Source: Zygaena filipendulae (lineage: Eukaryota > Arthropoda > Insecta > Lepidoptera > Zygaenidae). From it: a stretch of 64,000 nt of DNA. The position numbers were made by a program, and so were the translations under genes. A model generated the notes under the pieces. The model was not told the origin of the DNA and did no database searches. It saw only the letters and a list, made by a program, of their open reading frames with translations. Shown here in pieces: positions 1-10,600 of the stretch. The stretch's first letter is position 1, and each line of letters starts with the position of its first letter. Where the stretch lies: contig OU015659.1 in NCBI GenBank assembly GCA_907165275.2, positions 10,210,501-10,274,500 on the forward strand, read 5' to 3'.

Positions 1-1743
1 ACACAAGGTGGATATGCTAATGCTACTCAATTGCAAGAAGCGACAGCACTAGAAATTGCAAAAGCTTTGAAGAATATTATTACTCCATACTTGTTAAGAC
101 GGACTAAAAGTGAAGTACAAAATGATATTAAACTTCCTGAAAAGAATGAACAAGTTCTATTTTGTGCGCTGTCTCAAGAGCAAAAAGATCTTTATTTAGG
201 TTACCTGCTGAGTGGAACAGTAAGAAGTATCATTGATAAAGAATGTATATATGGAAACCCTTACCGAGCTAGGGTTTTGGTTGCTTTATCAACATTAAGA
301 AAAATATGCAATCACCCAGATTTGTATTTATATGAAGCACATGAGGATAGTGACCAAATTGATGTTGAAGCATTTGGTCATTGGAAAAGGTCTGGGAAGA
401 TGGCTGTTGTGCATTCATTATTGAAGATTTGGCAAAGACAAGGTCATAGAGCATTGATATTTTCACAATCAAGAGCAATGATATGCATATTAGAACAATA
501 TTTACAGTACCAGAAATATAAATATTTGAAAATGGATGGTTCTGTGAGTGTCAGTCAGAGACAAGGCTTAATAAAAACATATAATGAAAATTTCGAGTAT
601 TTAGTATTCTTAGCAACAACTAGGGTTGGAGGCCTTGGTGTTAATTTAACTGGTGCTGATAGAGTTATAATATATGATCCTGATTGGAATCCAGCAACAG
701 ACAGCCAAGCTAAAGAAAGGGCTTGGAGGATAGGTCAGCAGCGTAATGTAACTGTATATAGACTGCTGTCTGCGGGAACCATTGAAGAGAAAATATATCA
801 AAGACAAATTTTTAAGCATTTTCTCGGTAACAAAGTGTTAATTGATCCCAATCAAAGAAATGTTCTCACAACCTCCACACTTCAGGGCTTATTTTCCTAT
901 GAAGAGCCAAATTGTGAAGGAGATACTGAAACAGCATCTTTATTTAAGCATACAAAAGTAAATATTTCCAGTAATGCTAAGAGGAACTCAAATAACTTCA
1001 GTGATTCATCATATTCAAAAAAGAAGATAGAAACAATGAAAAAAATGGCAAAGGCAATCAGTAAAAAAATTTCAAAAGATGCTAAGCGATCTCAAAATGA
1101 AGCAATAGAGGATCCTCGTGAAAAATACAAAAAGAAAAGAGAAATGTTGTTGAATCCTCCGAAGGTTGAAGAACCTGAGATAAATTTAATTGATGATAAA
1201 ATAACAAGCATTCCTTTCAACACTGTACTTTCTGAATTAGACATAATAAATATGCATGCTAAGAAAGATTACGAAGATAATTTAATGAAATTAGCCTTAA
1301 GTAAAAATAAGGAAGAACAAATTTCGGATGGCGATAACAGCACACCTCAAGAAAACAACCAAAATAAAGATACCGTAGGTGTTATAGAATTAATTGAAAC
1401 TTCTACTTCAACTGTTATGCCATCTCAAGCTGTTGGTGATCAACACATTTTAATAAAAAAAAAAGCCTTAAAAAGAAAACATACCGAAATACTGAAGCAA
1501 GATATAGAAAGCTTGGTAGCTGTAAAGACAGTTAAAATTAGGAAATCGAAACCGAAAGAAATAAAGGGTGATGACGACGATTATGTACTAAATAAATTGT
1601 TTGCTAAAGCTAATGTAAAAAATGCTTTACACCATGACGTGGTTATAGGATTATCTGAAAAAGAAGAGAAATATAGGCTAAAAGAAGAAGCCACAAAAAA
1701 GGCCAGGGAGGCTGTGAGGGCAGTTAAATTTTCTTCAAGGTGA
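1..1743 (+). CDS. ERCC6: ERCC6/CSB DNA-dependent ATPase, C-terminal part (5' end outside window)
   Basis: This is an SNF2-family ATPase that in other animals remodels chromatin at stalled RNA polymerase II and starts transcription-coupled repair. The frame is open from base 1, so the start codon lies upstream; 580 residues are visible. Diagnostic CSB blocks are PYLLRR, LPEKNEQVLFC, RKICNHPDL and GHWKRSGKM. Helicase lobe 2 follows at about window residues 135-260, with motif IV (ALIFSQS), motif V (VGGLGVNLTGADRVIIYDPDWNP region) and motif VI (ERAWRIGQ). The tail is lysine-rich and low in complexity. Its end (LFAKANVKNALHHDVV) matches the region before the ubiquitin-binding part of vertebrate CSB, so the protein seems to lack that extension. 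No intron is needed in the visible part. Likely poly(A) signals lie near 1808. Drosophila is known to lack CSB, so its presence is a real lineage difference. Confidence 0.95.
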   Translation, partial: TQGGYANATQLQEATALEIAKALKNIITPYLLRRTKSEVQNDIKLPEKNEQVLFCALSQEQKDLYLGYLLSGTVRSIIDKECIYGNPYRARVLVALSTLRKICNHPDLYLYEAHEDSDQIDVEAFGHWKRSGKMAVVHSLLKIWQRQGHRALIFSQSRAMICILEQYLQYQKYKYLKMDGSVSVSQRQGLIKTYNENFEYLVFLATTRVGGLGVNLTGADRVIIYDPDWNPATDSQAKERAWRIGQQRNVTVYRLLSAGTIEEKIYQRQIFKHFLGNKVLIDPNQRNVLTTSTLQGLFSYEEPNCEGDTETASLFKHTKVNISSNAKRNSNNFSDSSYSKKKIETMKKMAKAISKKISKDAKRSQNEAIEDPREKYKKKREMLLNPPKVEEPEINLIDDKITSIPFNTVLSELDIINMHAKKDYEDNLMKLALSKNKEEQISDGDNSTPQENNQNKDTVGVIELIETSTSTVMPSQAVGDQHILIKKKALKRKHTEILKQDIESLVAVKTVKIRKSKPKEIKGDDDDYVLNKLFAKANVKNALHHDVVIGLSEKEEKYRLKEEATKKAREAVRAVKFSSR

Positions 1744-3784
1744 TTTCTTGCTAGATTGAAATTTGAAATATAAATTCTTATGTTTCTTTAAATTTAATTC
1801 TAGAAACAATAAATATTTAAATAAATATATTTCGCAGTTTCATAAAAAGTTGGTAGAATCGAACCTAAGAACTTAAGTTCAATAATATTAGATAGATGTA
1901 ACCTTAAAAGATAGACAATATTATGCTGTCGTGGACTTTTTTTAGAACTTTTAAAGGGAAACATTCTGTCATATATGGACGCAGATAAGCAATAACATGT
2001 TAACCCATAAAACAAAGTTATTGATTCAGAACGATTTATTGAGAGTTAGAGAACGTCTTTTAATTATGTGTTTACCTTATTACATTGTTTAAATATGTAA
2101 CTAAATATTGAACATAAAAATGTTGAAACTTTAATTTACTCAAAATTTCTCCAGTGTGGGTTAACACACTATTGCTTATCTATGTCCATATATTTTTCAC
2201 GAAACTTTAACCGTTTACGCAGCACATGCAACAGAAGCTCTCAAAAGGAAAAAATACCCCCCAATTTTAAACCATTCTTCATTGGTGCTCCGCTCCTATT
2301 GGTCTTTGCGTGATGATATATACCTATACCTAGCCTATAATCTTACTCGATAAACTAAAAGAATTTTTCAAATCGGACCAGAGATTAGCGCGTTCAAGTA
2401 AACAAACAAACAAACTTCAGCTTTCTAATATTAGTACTGCCAATATATTATACAACCTTGAAAAAAAAAAAACAGAAAATTCATGTTCTGGACACAATAT
2501 CTCGGTCTCGAACAGTCCCTCGGCTGACGGCTCTCCCACGTCTCTCCACATGCTACAGCCTACACTGGTACACTATTGTTGTTTCTGTATAATTATGTAG
2601 GTAGGTATGTTCCCAATTGCTCATAATAATGCCCAATCTCCTACCTCTTTCAGGCAAGGCAAAAGAAAGTGCATGCATGTCCATTACTTTTCTGAGGTTT
2701 TTTTGCACTAAAATTATGGAGGGTAGAGGTAAGGACTAGGAGAAACATCTTACATGGGGAACAGGCTGAAAAAGTGCAGCCGTAAGCAACACAGTTCATA
2801 ACTCACCACAATAACGCTAGCGTAGCAAGACGGAATCAGACAGCATGATAATATGAATTTAGCAGTTATACCACGGAGTGAAGTGTGCTGAGTTGAAAAA
2901 ATTTAATGGTGTAATTTCCATCTGGTGAAGTCATTTGGTGTTTTGGAGGAAAGCTACAAGCTGAGTCTCATAGGGTACTTTTTATTTCGGAATCCCTGCG
3001 GTATCTTCGAATTTTCTGCAGGGGAACAGCTATCTCTGGATCTACTGAACCGATTTTGAAAATTCTTTCACTTGGGTATAGGACAGTGATCCTGAGCGAC
3101 ATAGGTTACTTGGTATCCCGGAGTTCTCGCGGGAATTTCGGAGATTGTGAGGTTGTAAGGGGTAATCTCTGGGTCTCACTGGGTCTACTAAACCGATTTT
3201 GAACATTAGATTTCCACCTAACTATAGGAAGCTACAGTGATCCTGAGTGACACAAGGTAGGTACTTTTTATCCCGGAATTCCCGCGGAAACTCCGGAGAA
3301 TATGAGTTTGTGAGGTTGTAGTCGATAATCTCTAGATCTACTGAACCGATTTTGAAAATTCTTTCACTTAGGAAGCTACAGTGATCCTCAGTGACAGGGT
3401 ACTTTTTATCCCAGAATTCTCGCGAGAACTACAAAATTATCGTGGGTGAAACCGCGGGGGTCAGCTAGTTTATAATAAAATAAATAAGGCGACAAAGTTG
3501 TAAGATTAAGAAAACAAAAAATTATTAAAAGTGAAACAATGTACTAGGTAAGTACCTACTCAACCGTAACTTCAATCCATAGATAATACAATATATATAC
3601 GGCTATAATATATACGGCTTCAATCCTTTAGTTATTCTTCTGACTATCCGTTTATTTCATTCCGTTTCCGTTTATTTCGTTTTTTTCATACCATACCACC
3701 ATTCCGTTTATTTCATACCATACCACCACCACGCTGACCCGGCAGTCGGCACCCACAAATTAACTAGACTTCTGGCACCCCTGT
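1744..3784. other. Intergenic: ERCC6 3' UTR, unclassified AT-rich DNA and a Helitron array
   Basis: AATAAA motifs just after 1800 probably end the ERCC6 transcript. From about 1850 to 2950 I see no protein signature. From about 2960 to 3468 lies a Helitron-derived tandem array, listed separately. From 3469 to 3784 is simple AT-rich DNA with duplicated CCGTTTATTTC and CATACCACC stretches. Confidence 0.6.
2960..3468 (+). repeat. Helitron 3' portion with a three-unit internal minisatellite
   Basis: Three degenerate units of about 145 bp begin near 3038, 3181 and 3328. Each carries the phrase CTACTGAACCGATTTTGAA (or a variant) and ends in a CCCGCGGGAACTCC-like hairpin. The last unit finishes with GAAACCGCGGGGGTCAGCTAG followed by T, the 3' end of the Helitron family found throughout the window. 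The same unit occurs five times at 49.4-50.1 kb. Confidence 0.75.
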
Positions 3785-4609
3785 CAGTGTTGCCAACCCT
3801 CAAAAATATTTACCCCTAAAAGATAAGTCAAAAACCCCTAAATCCCCCTAAATACAATAATATTATTTAAAAAAAAAAAAAAAACTTTATAGTAAATAGC
3901 AGCGCAAAGATTTTTGCATAGTTTCGAAATCATTAAGGTGAAATTATCAGTCTTAAAATAAAACAATTTAATCAAAAGCAAAAATGTCTCTTCGTAATTA
4001 CAAAATGAAGATTTATTATCAAAATGCTAATTAAGAAATTCTTAATTTTTTCGAAATTACGGCTTTCCTATTGATCGTAGTAAAAATATCGTAGTAAAAG
4101 TATCGATCGTAGTAATTAGTAAACCTTAATAGGACGCTCTGTGAGAAGTTGCATATAACGACAAACTCCCGACGAACACCCCCATTTTATCTTATCTATT
4201 TCACTGTTTCCGCACACTGTTCATCACTAATGAATCACTATTATGCAAATTTCCCCACACTCACACAATATTAATAACGATAAAGTAAGTAAAACCTATC
4301 ACCTATACAGGTACCTGTACCTGTTGTGTTTATTATTATTTATTTATGGTAAACACTGATAATAAGGAAACTAGATGTCGCTATGCCGTTAGATCAACAA
4401 ATAAACATGATTGGCTAGATTGCTTTACTTCAGGCCCTATATTTTTATACCTCTATTTTTCTTGATGAAAAAAAATATAAGAAATAAAAATTTGAAAAAA
4501 ATATTATTTATTAGTTCACAAACCCCAAAAATACCCCTAAAAATATAATCCCATCGCATTCATTTTCCCCCTAAATCTAGGGGGGGAAACCCCTAAGTTG
4601 GCAACACTG
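3785..4609. mobile_element. Non-autonomous hAT-type transposon with perfect 8-bp target duplication
   Basis: The 825-bp element has inverted ends CAGTGTTGCCAA and TTGGCAACACTG. It is flanked on both sides by ACCCCTGT (3777-3784 and 4610-4617). Eight-base duplications and CAG-G ends are the signature of hAT transposons. No transposase remains. A fragment of the same family is at about 55018-55165, sharing the CACTGTTTCCGCACACTG segment. Confidence 0.88.
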
Positions 4610-5148
4610 ACCCCTGTCCTGAGCCACCTACCCTCCATGAACAAAAGTCAAGTCATTGACCATGACATTGACACATCTTTTTTTAATTCAATGAGCGCAA
4701 AGGTATATCTGGTGTTCATCCTAATTTTGGATCGTACGAAGATTTTTGTGAATATTTTAAAAACGATTTAAAAGATATGTAATTCGATTTCGATTCGATA
4801 TATGGTACCTATTTCAAATTGATGTGAATATCTCGGCACCGTAGGTCATCTTTCTCGATCTTTATAGTCATAGACCGAAAAAAGGAAATCCTCACAATCA
4901 GAAAAATCTGGTCACACCGTTGGCAAATGTCAAAAGTGTCAAAATTTAATTAAAATTAGAGGAACGCCTACAATCGAGATTTATTTGATTTTTTTTAAAT
5001 AAATCTGCTATAACAAAATAATTTCTAGTACGTAACATTCAATAGAAGCTTTTATGTTGTTTTTACGATAATTTTTGAGCACTTTTGACATTTACTTGTA
5101 ACGAAGAGCTTTGGTATCCTTGAGATATCTTTGACGAGGTTTGAAGAG
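4610..5148. other. 5' flank of the MKK gene
   Basis: AT-rich DNA with no recognisable repeat apart from the hAT target duplication at its left edge. It must contain the MKK promoter and 5' UTR. I see no clear TATA box at a convincing distance. Confidence 0.4.
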
Positions 5149-7059
5149 ATGTCGGGCTCTGGTGGGAAAAAGAAACCGCCAGGTTTCAGCTTTAGTCAGC
5201 AGGAGGAGCCGGTCGCTGTGTTTGTATAACATGATATTTTTTAGCTTACAATAATTCTATCTTTAAAGACGTTCGTAGCTCTGGTTCGCCAAGCTACAGA
5301 ATACATGAATACTTGGTAGCTATACCATTAAACAAAATATAAATTATCTCAAACAAATATTGTGTTTTTCATACTAATATTGGTTTTAAGGTTTTTTCTT
5401 ATTTACTTACAATTCCCACTTCGGTAGATCTACCCTTTTTACATTCACAAACTAGTGGACGAAATAAAATGAGGTTTTGCTCAGTGCAGGTGTACCTGGT
5501 AGTGTATATAAAGTAATGAATGTTTAGTTAGTAATGTGGCAGGAGCTGTTTTGCATCATGTCTCTTGATATCATAGTTTGGCCAGTAAGATTGTTGCGTG
5601 TTTTACTTTTAGTCCTTTTTATGCTTTTGTGTTGTGAAATGAATGAATCTCTCATCAACTGATTCATAGTAGGACCCTATTTCGCAAAGCTCTATCTGTA
5701 GACTCTTTAGTGGTGAACAAATATTTTGTGACATGACTATTGTGCTAGGCGTCATATAAATTAATGGAGTGCACATCTGGAGTGCCTTTAGCTATGTGTG
5801 AAAACATTATTTTTCCATTTTTTGGCTCTATGCTTAAATATGTTTAGTTCTTAAAAAGAATGATGAACCATCCTGTCGAACCATCCACAAAGAATCGTTT
5901 AATGGGTCGAGATTGAGAATAAACATCATGTGACCAATGTGGAATTGTTTTTTAATATTAATTATAAATCTTAAAGTACATTAATTTTACCCTCAGGACT
6001 CCACCTAGACAATTGGACCAGCATACAACTATAACAGTAAATGATAGAACATTCACTGTTCATGCTGATGATCTGGAGAAGATCCGTGACTTAGGCCGTG
6101 GAGCCTATGGAATTGTTGAGGAGATGCATCATAGACCCAGCAATACTATAATGGCAGTAAAGGTATATTTTCAAAGATATTTAAATTGCTAGGTTATTGT
6201 CTCCTAGAAGGGCAGACAGACTGGAGGGCACAAGAGCTTTTGGTTACTTTGGTTTCAAATCCTCTAAATACCTTTATTTTGATTGTAGAGAATCACAGCT
6301 ACGTGCCAGTCACAAGAACTGAAGCGTCTTCTCATGGATCTGGACGTCTCGATGAGAGCTAGCGCATGTCCATACACAGTGCACTTCTACGGTGCCATGT
6401 TCAGGGAGGGTGACGTCTGGATTTGTATGGAGGTCATGGACACATCTCTTGACAAGTTCTACACTAAAGTATACAAGAACAATCGGACCATACCAGAAAA
6501 TATTCTTGGTAAAATTGCATTTTCTGTCGTTAGTGCCCTCCATTACCTTTACTCACAGCTCAAGGTGATACACAGAGATGTGAAACCTTCTAACATTCTT
6601 ATCAACCGCAAGGGTGAAGTGAAAATGTGTGACTTTGGCATATCTGGCTACCTCGTCGATTCTGTTGCAAAAACTATAGATGCAGGCTGTAAGCCATATA
6701 TGGCACCGGAAAGGATCGATCCTAGTGGTAATATTGGCCAGTACGATATTCGTAGTGACGTTTGGTCTTTAGGTATATCGATGATTGAGCTAGCCACTGG
6801 CCAGTTTCCTTACAATAAATGGACCACTCCATTTGAACAGTTGAAGCAAGTTGTAGAAGACCAACCTCCCAGATTGCCGAATGGGAAATTCTCACCAGAA
6901 TTTGAAGACTTTGTAACAAAATGTTTGCAAAAAGATTACAATCAGAGATCGAATTACAATGCGTTATTGGCGCATCCGTTTTGTCGGGAGCATAGTCAAA
7001 GAGAGACGGATGTTGCATCGTTTGTTCAAGAAATATTGAACTTGCCTGATGATTCCTAG
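5149..7059 (+). CDS. lic: MAP kinase kinase 3/6 (licorne), three coding exons
   Basis: Dual-specificity kinase that in insects and vertebrates phosphorylates p38 MAP kinase. Exons are 5149-5219, 5997-6162 and 6289-7059, with phases 2 and 0. Donors are GTTTGT and GTATAT, and acceptors CAG and TAG. The sum is 1008 nt, giving 335 residues; human MKK6 has 334. The N-terminus has a basic KKKPPGFSF stretch resembling a p38 docking site. The glycine loop is GRGAYG, the ATP lysine is Lys79 in MAVK, the catalytic loop is HRDVKPSN (about 174), and DFG starts at 194. The activation loop SVAKT puts the expected phosphosites at Ser204 and Thr208, and APE is at 218. The C-terminal TDVASFVQEIL segment is typical of MKK3/6. 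The exon 1 donor is the least certain point, but it is the one that gives the right phase. The gene converges on TMEM94. Confidence 0.95.
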
Positions 7060-7685
7060 TAATAGGGTGAAGTTTATTTTACCTACCTTTAAGTACAAGT
7101 GTTTAGCAACTAACATTAATGTAGATCCTAACTGGAAAGCAATTTAAAAGAAAAAAAAACTGTTATTAACACATTTACATCAAAAATGTAGTGTTGAGTT
7201 GTATTAATAATAATATAAATGTTAATGAAGTAATAAAATAGTATGTAACTAATGGGAGCGACACTCGGGTAGTCAGCCGACTTCATTGTAATATGTTCAA
7301 TAACACAAAATGGCCAATTTTGACCATTAATTATTTAGAACTAGCATGTACATCACAAATAATAAATATTAAATATTTGTTAGAAACTTTAATTTTTTCA
7401 CTGTAAAAAATAAAAATACTGTGATTGAAAATTCACAATATTTAATTCAACAAATAAATATTAGTCTCGTAAAAAGTCTATTACAACTGTATAAAAAGTC
7501 TATTACAAATGTATAAGTACAAAATTGTATGTAATGTGTAAGTACAATGTCACACTTTATCTTAACTTAATCATGTTGAACTCAACTCGTGCTGGCTTGT
7601 TCAAGTCAATAAAACCTATTAAATTACTAAACAACTAAAATTCAAAATTCTACTAAAGCATACAATTGACTAGTCAAGAGTCTCG
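7060..7685. other. Shared 3' region between convergent MKK and TMEM94
   Basis: Only 626 bp separate the two stop codons. Plus-strand AATAAA-type signals occur near 7233, 7363 and 7455 for MKK. I see no clean minus-strand AATAAA before 7076, where TTTATT on the plus strand gives one. The two 3' UTRs may therefore overlap. Confidence 0.5.
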
Positions 7686-10600
7686 TTAAAATGGTGAGTT
7701 CATTCCCAGTTTTGTTCCAAAGTCCAACCTGGCGCGCCTCTGGTTTCTGATGTCAGCCCTGAAAATATAAAAATTATCCATTTGCAACAACATTCATCCT
7801 ACTGACATTATTTATTATAAATGTGAAGGTGTGGATGTTTGTTACTCAATCACGGAAAACGGCTGAACAGATTTGGATAAAATTTGGCATACACTTTGTC
7901 AGAGACACAGGGTACAGAGAAGGACATAGGGTAGTTTTGTAGTTTTTATCCCGGATTTCCCGCGGGAACTGAAATTACCGCGGGTGGAACTGCGGGGCAC
8001 AGCTAGTTAATAATAATAATAATCCACATTACAACACACAGATCTACTTGATCCCACAGTAAGCTATTATTAGCTTGTGTCGTGGAAACCAAGCAAACGT
8101 GGTATATACTAAATAAAAAGTCAAGACGGAGCGCTGTGAACAAAAAAGTGAAGCTGATAAAACTACGCCTCGGCGTGTACATGCACAGTTACACGCACAC
8201 ATAACGAAACTACGCTTTACCTTGTCAGTCGAGCTATTCCGGCGCGCGGAGTGTCACGTTGTAATAATTCCTATTTTTTAAAGAAAAACATGCCGAATTG
8301 TGTAGTGAGGGTGTAAAAACCAATCTTCGAAAAATAAAAAGCAGGGTAGAACCACATTTTTAATAAAATATCAATTTTATTAATTTGTGACAACTTGGAA
8401 CACAAAACCTCCACAACTTCCATAAGTGTTGCTACTAGTGAGCGTCACAATAGTCCCCGTTGTTTGGGTAAGTTAATGTGACCTGGAACGTAATGTAACA
8501 CTTTCATTTACCTACTTCGGTTTTAAATTTTAATATTCATAAAATTAATGTAAGTGTAAATAGGCGTTAATTTTAATTTTCCATGTTTTATCATAACTTC
8601 GAAACCTATATTTTTAAGGTTCTCGAATATACAACCGAGGTATACAAATTAAAAAAATACTAACTTATCTATTTACTTATCCATTGATCTTTCTAGAACT
8701 TAACAATTTTGGGTAATAAGTTTTCATTGCACGGCAACACTCACTAAATGCCCACATGTTTACGAAACCGGCTTCACTTTTTTGTTGACAGCGCTCCGTC
8801 TAGAGTTTTTATTTCGTCTGAGATACTACATAGAATTAGATACAGAAACACACCCAGAATGGAAAATGGAACCCTGTGTTCATCACACAAAGTCCACCTC
8901 CACCGGGAATCGAACCCGGAACCCCTCGATAGGCGCTAGCGGGTAGGCATGGTGACCTCTGCGCCAATCGGGTCATTGATTCCCATGCCCATAAAGCGCG
9001 TGCTTATAACAATCCTAAACGCAGATCTGAAGAGCATAAATCACAAATTAGGAAGTATTCTAATACTAGCCGTTCCCCGCGGTCTCACACGCGTTGATTT
9101 CGGAGTTCCCGCGGTAATTTTTTTTTTTTGACTAGTTTACTAAATTTTATTTTTTAGTCCGTCTTACAAGACAATTAATAAAAAATTATTGGACAAGTGT
9201 TTTTACATTTGTTACGTAATCAAAAAATAATGGAGATTAATTCTAAATCTTGCGTGACGTTACGCCGTGCTACAGATTATAGCACGTTGTGACGTCAAGA
9301 CTTAAACTTGCGATGCACTTTATGTAATATACGTGTTTATTATTTTTTTTCTAACTGACGCATTAAATAGAATTTTGGTTTTCTTTCTCCGGAAAATACC
9401 CTATTCCGCAATGATATTTAAGTAAGGATGACGTATCTTCGTACTACGCGGCGCGCGGCATTCAAATATTGTTTCTAAAGCTAATACCTACACAAATTAT
9501 GGAATAGAAAGAGATAGGTATCTGCTAACAGTTCAAAGCAAAGCCCCTAATTAGGGGCAATAGGCTTGTTTCCACTAAGAATAAATCGGATGGCTTTGAA
9601 TTTCTAATGATTAACCATGTTAATAAGTAAACAAAAAAAACAACTTTTCTATTAAAATAATAAAAGATTAATAATATTTTTGGAAAATAAAATCGACAAA
9701 ATGAGGCGTTTAATCACGTGACATTAAACACCAATCAGAGAAGCGCCTGGAAGCGTGACGTCACGCCCCTCGGAACGAGCGCGAAACACTATGTTGCAGC
9801 TGTCATTTTCGTATAAATTTCGAGTTTTCAACAATTATTGTTAAATTAATACAGTTCGTTTTTAGTTTAATCTTGAGAGATAGGTATAATTTGCACCGGA
9901 ATCAGGATTTAACAAAGCAAACAGCAATAATTTGCCCAAAATTGACGCCTTTATGCTTGGCAATTTTTTTGCAATGAACATCGTCATAATGAACACCGGC
10001 TTTTGTCTATCGGAATTCCGCAACGTTAAAACTTCTATGTAAGTATTATGAGACGAAAACACAATGTCTTATTTAATTATAATTAATCATATCGTTTAGC
10101 AACTAAAAAAATAAGAAGAGTATGAATTAAGTATTACATTTTATAAAACGAAAATAATATTTTAATTCAAATAAATCATAAAACCCTATTCAAGTCCTAA
10201 CATTTTATAGGTTACTAGCTGTCCCGCTTGGTTTCACCCGCAATAATTTCGAAGTTCCCGCGGAATTGTTTCACAAACTTTGCAACCCCTTTTCATCCCC
10301 TTAGGGGTTAAATTTTCAAAAATCCTTTCTTATCGGATGCCTACGTCTTAAAAAGAACACACCCTCTCAGGTCTCTACGATCAACGGTTTAGGCTGTGCG
10401 TTGATCCACCAGTCATTCTGGACAAAGCATTTTATATGTATAGATAGATGTATGGTATATTATGGTAGATTTTGCCAAATTCATATCTTTTACTATCCAT
10501 TTATAAATAGATACATCAAGTTGTGTTTAATACTTACATCAAAATGATCTTCACAGAAATAAATTGTGGAATCAGTTGATAAAGTAAGAGCATCTTGCCT

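Noticed and set aside
8894..8976. tRNA gene on the minus strand (and a similar one at 51781-51860)
   Set aside because: Promoter boxes are present but acceptor and anticodon stems do not pair, and SINE bodies follow.
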